A DNA stretch of 7,302 nucleotides from Verrucomicrobiota bacterium (GTDB taxonomy: Bacteria; Verrucomicrobiota; Verrucomicrobiia; Opitutales; Opitutaceae). The DNA lies in NCBI GenBank assembly GCA_023446865.1, contig JAEXPL010000413.1, positions 1-7,302 on the forward strand, given 5' to 3'. Below the pieces are notes generated by a model, which saw only the letters and a program-made list of their open reading frames with translations, was not told the DNA's origin and did no database searches. The translations under genes and the position numbers were made by a program. Shown piece by piece: positions 5,440 to 7,302 of this stretch (the first letter of the stretch is position 1; each line of letters opens with the position of its first letter).

Positions 5440-7302
5440 TCAGGGAGCGACCGTCTCGGTCCAGCGAAGCACGGCGCCGTCCTGGCGGTCGGGGCGGGCG
5501 CCGGGCGACTCGGCGGAGTAGGGCTCGCCCGTGCGCGGCTGGAAGCCGACGTGGCGGTGGGTCTTCAGCGAGAGCAGCATGAGCTCGCCGCGCAGCATGT
5601 CCTGCCACTGGAAGAGGCTGCCGGCGGTCTCCGTCGGCGAGAGGCGGACGTCGCCGGAGAGGCCGAGGCCGAAGACGGTGAGGAAGCCGCTGCCGTCGAG
5701 CGCCTCGAGCGCGACCCGGCCCTGGCCGCGGTCATGCACACGGAACTTGGCGGCGGCGCTCAGCGCCTCCTTCGAGCCGGGCTGGGTCGAGTGCAGCATG
5801 CCGTGGGGATTGGCGAAGGCGATGGAGCTGTCGGCGAGGTTGGCGAGCGTGATGACTTTGCCGAGCGGCAGGTTCTGCGAACGGTCGGCGAGCGGCTCGT
5901 CGACGCGGAAGTCGTCGAACTCGGCGACGCCGCCCTCGCGGCCGGCGGTGTTGTAGGCGAAGAGGGCGTAGCGCGGGCCCTGGAAGGTCTTCAGCTGGAA
6001 GGGCAGGCGGATCGGCGCGCCGAGGGTGGTGAAGGTTGCGCCGTCGGTGCTGAAGGCGAGCGTGGCGAGATCGTTGTCGTAGTCGCCGACGGCGCGGAGG
6101 AAGACGCGCGGAGCGGCGAGCGGACGGTCGATGGTCTCGTTGGTGAGCTGGTTGTAGCAGCGCAGCATGGTGCCCGACTCGGTGCGGGCGAGGCCGATCC
6201 ACGCGCTGGGGATGTTGAGCAGGCCGAGACCGGCGATGTCGCCGGGTTGCAGCGACGAGGCGTCGAGCGTGACGGTGGCGGTGGATTCGGGACCGATGAC
6301 GCGTTGCGTGAGCGTGTTGCGGGCGACGAGGAACTGCTCGGCCGGCAAGGTGTGCAGGCGCAGCGTGCCCGGCTTCTCGGAGAGCGACCACTTGTCGGCG
6401 GCGGGCGCGTGGGTCCATTGCCAGATCGGCAGAAGCTTCGGGCCGGAGAAATCGTCGCTGCGCCGGTAGGGCGCGGTGGGCGCGACTTGCGCGGCGACGG
6501 CCGGCTTGAGCCAAGTGCGCGGCGAGCGGCCGAGGTTGCCCGGCAGGCCGAAGTACGGCCAGCCGTCGTGCCAGGTGACGGGCGAGAGGAACGTGGTGCG
6601 ACCGACGGACTTGAAGTCCATCATCGAGAAGCCCCACCAGTCGCCGTTGGCGAGCTGCACGATGCCGCCCTGGTGGAGCGGGACGGCGCCGAGCTCGGTG
6701 GCGGCGGGCTTGGCGAGGTCGAACTTCGCGCCGGCGCCGGGCACGGGGCCGCGCTGGCCGACGTTGCCGCACCACCAACCGCGTTCGGTGCCCATCGTTT
6801 CGCCGGCGCTGATGACGACGGTCTCGTAGGGGCCGTCGATCTTGTCGGCGCGGGAGCACTGCATGCGGCCGACCGGCGCGTAGTTGGCGCTGATGATGGT
6901 GTACTTGCCGTTGATCTTGTAGATGTGGTGGCCCTCGCCCATGCCGGCGCTGCGCGGAATGATCACGCGCTCGCTGCCCTCGACGAAGCCGCTGAAGTCG
7001 GGCTTGAACTCGATGAGCTTCACGTCGGCGTAATCGAAGACGGCGTAGACGCGGCCGTCGTCGTCGAAGAGCACGGAGAGATCGTGGATCGCGCGGTCGA
7101 AGCTGCGGTGCTGCCACGGACCGGCGGGGTTTTGGCTGGTGAAGAGCTGGAGGCCGCGGCCGTTGACGTTCGAGAAGATGTAGAAGGTCCCGTTGTGATA
7201 ACGGATGCACGGCGCCCAGATGCCCTGGCCGTAGATGATCTGCCCGTTCTCGAGGCGGAACTCCGGGCCGAGGTCGAGCTTCTCGGCGGCGTAGCTGAGA
7301 AA
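5440..7302 (-). CDS. GH43 glycosidase (beta-xylosidase / arabinofuranosidase type), N-terminus beyond window
   Basis: The frame is open from the window edge to TGA at 5440-5442, giving 620 codons without the N-terminus. GH43 enzymes hydrolyse beta-xylosides or alpha-L-arabinofuranosides from plant polysaccharides. The first ~265 residues are a five-bladed-propeller fragment with GIWAPCIRYHNGTFYIFS, then IHDLSVLFDDDGRVY with the pKa-modulating Asp (codon 7081-7083). GMGEGHHIYKINGKY carries the general-acid Glu (6934-6936), and HQGGIVQLANGDWWGF is followed by SPVTWHDGWPYFG. The catalytic base Asp and any signal peptide lie upstream of the window. A beta-sandwich of the GH43 C-terminal type runs from YRRSDDFSG (~6471) to FDDFRVDEP (~5890). 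A final ~145-residue domain looks beta-trefoil/fascin-like. Internal GTG or ATG codons, such as 7074, are not the true start. Subfamily and substrate cannot be fixed from this fragment. Confidence 0.93.
   Translation of the reverse strand, partial: FLSYAAEKLDLGPEFRLENGQIIYGQGIWAPCIRYHNGTFYIFSNVNGRGLQLFTSQNPAGPWQHRSFDRAIHDLSVLFDDDGRVYAVFDYADVKLIEFKPDFSGFVEGSERVIIPRSAGMGEGHHIYKINGKYTIISANYAPVGRMQCSRADKIDGPYETVVISAGETMGTERGWWCGNVGQRGPVPGAGAKFDLAKPAATELGAVPLHQGGIVQLANGDWWGFSMMDFKSVGRTTFLSPVTWHDGWPYFGLPGNLGRSPRTWLKPAVAAQVAPTAPYRRSDDFSGPKLLPIWQWTHAPAADKWSLSEKPGTLRLHTLPAEQFLVARNTLTQRVIGPESTATVTLDASSLQPGDIAGLGLLNIPSAWIGLARTESGTMLRCYNQLTNETIDRPLAAPRVFLRAVGDYDNDLATLAFSTDGATFTTLGAPIRLPFQLKTFQGPRYALFAYNTAGREGGVAEFDDFRVDEPLADRSQNLPLGKVITLANLADSSIAFANPHGMLHSTQPGSKEALSAAAKFRVHDRGQGRVALEALDGSGFLTVFGLGLSGDVRLSPTETAGSLFQWQDMLRGELMLLSLKTHRHVGFQPRTGEPYSAESPGARPDRQDGAVLRWTETVAP

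Noticed and set aside
5732..7210. A 492-codon minus-strand frame overlapping the GH43 gene
   Set aside because: It is almost entirely Arg/His/Pro/Ala, the signature of a +1-shifted shadow frame. The GH43 frame has all the family motifs.
1..7302. Mobile element, CRISPR array or defence system
   Set aside because: I saw no transposase or integrase motifs, no direct repeats with regular spacing, and no tRNA-end duplication that would mark an integrated element.

Overview
The window is about 7.3 kb of very GC-rich bacterial DNA. Codon third positions are mostly G or C, and long stop-free shadow frames lie opposite the real genes. The gene content is pyruvate phosphate dikinase, a SufU-type Fe-S scaffold, TatC, a VTT/DedA-type membrane protein, two tRNAs with encoded CCA, and a plant-polysaccharide-type GH43 glycosidase. 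It looks like a chromosomal segment of a polysaccharide-degrading bacterium. The overall feel suggests an Opitutaceae-like member of the Verrucomicrobiota, but that placement is inference from gene content and style, not from a marker gene.

Layout. (1) 1-2074, minus strand: pyruvate phosphate dikinase, with its C-terminal ~200 residues cut off by the window edge and a good sigma70-type promoter upstream. (2) 2357-3697, plus strand: a divergent pair, sufU then tatC, 33 nt apart and probably co-transcribed. (3) 3768-4013, minus strand: an 81-residue two-helix membrane protein of unknown function, convergent with tatC and perhaps leaderless. (4) 4179-4925, plus strand: a VTT/DedA-type membrane protein whose frame runs through a terminator and into an antisense tRNA gene. 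(5) 4898-5144, minus strand: tRNA-Thr(TGT) then tRNA-Gln(CTG), ending at a strong intrinsic terminator. (6) 5145-5439: a gene-free spacer containing a perfect 16-bp palindrome. (7) 5440-7302, minus strand: the C-terminal part of a large GH43 glycosidase with two accessory domains after the propeller.

The genes are mostly independent housekeeping units: central carbon metabolism, Fe-S assembly, folded-protein export, membrane lipid or transport homeostasis, and translation. The GH43 enzyme is the carbohydrate-active one. Its sugars would feed glycolysis, where PPDK works at the PEP/pyruvate node, but nothing in the sequence shows direct coupling. I found no CRISPR array, insertion sequence, phage gene or defence system, and nothing I would call a new multi-gene system. 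The most notable points are the coding/tRNA antisense overlap at 4862-4925, the beta-trefoil-like tail of the GH43 protein, and an uncharacterised small membrane protein with a possible leaderless promoter.
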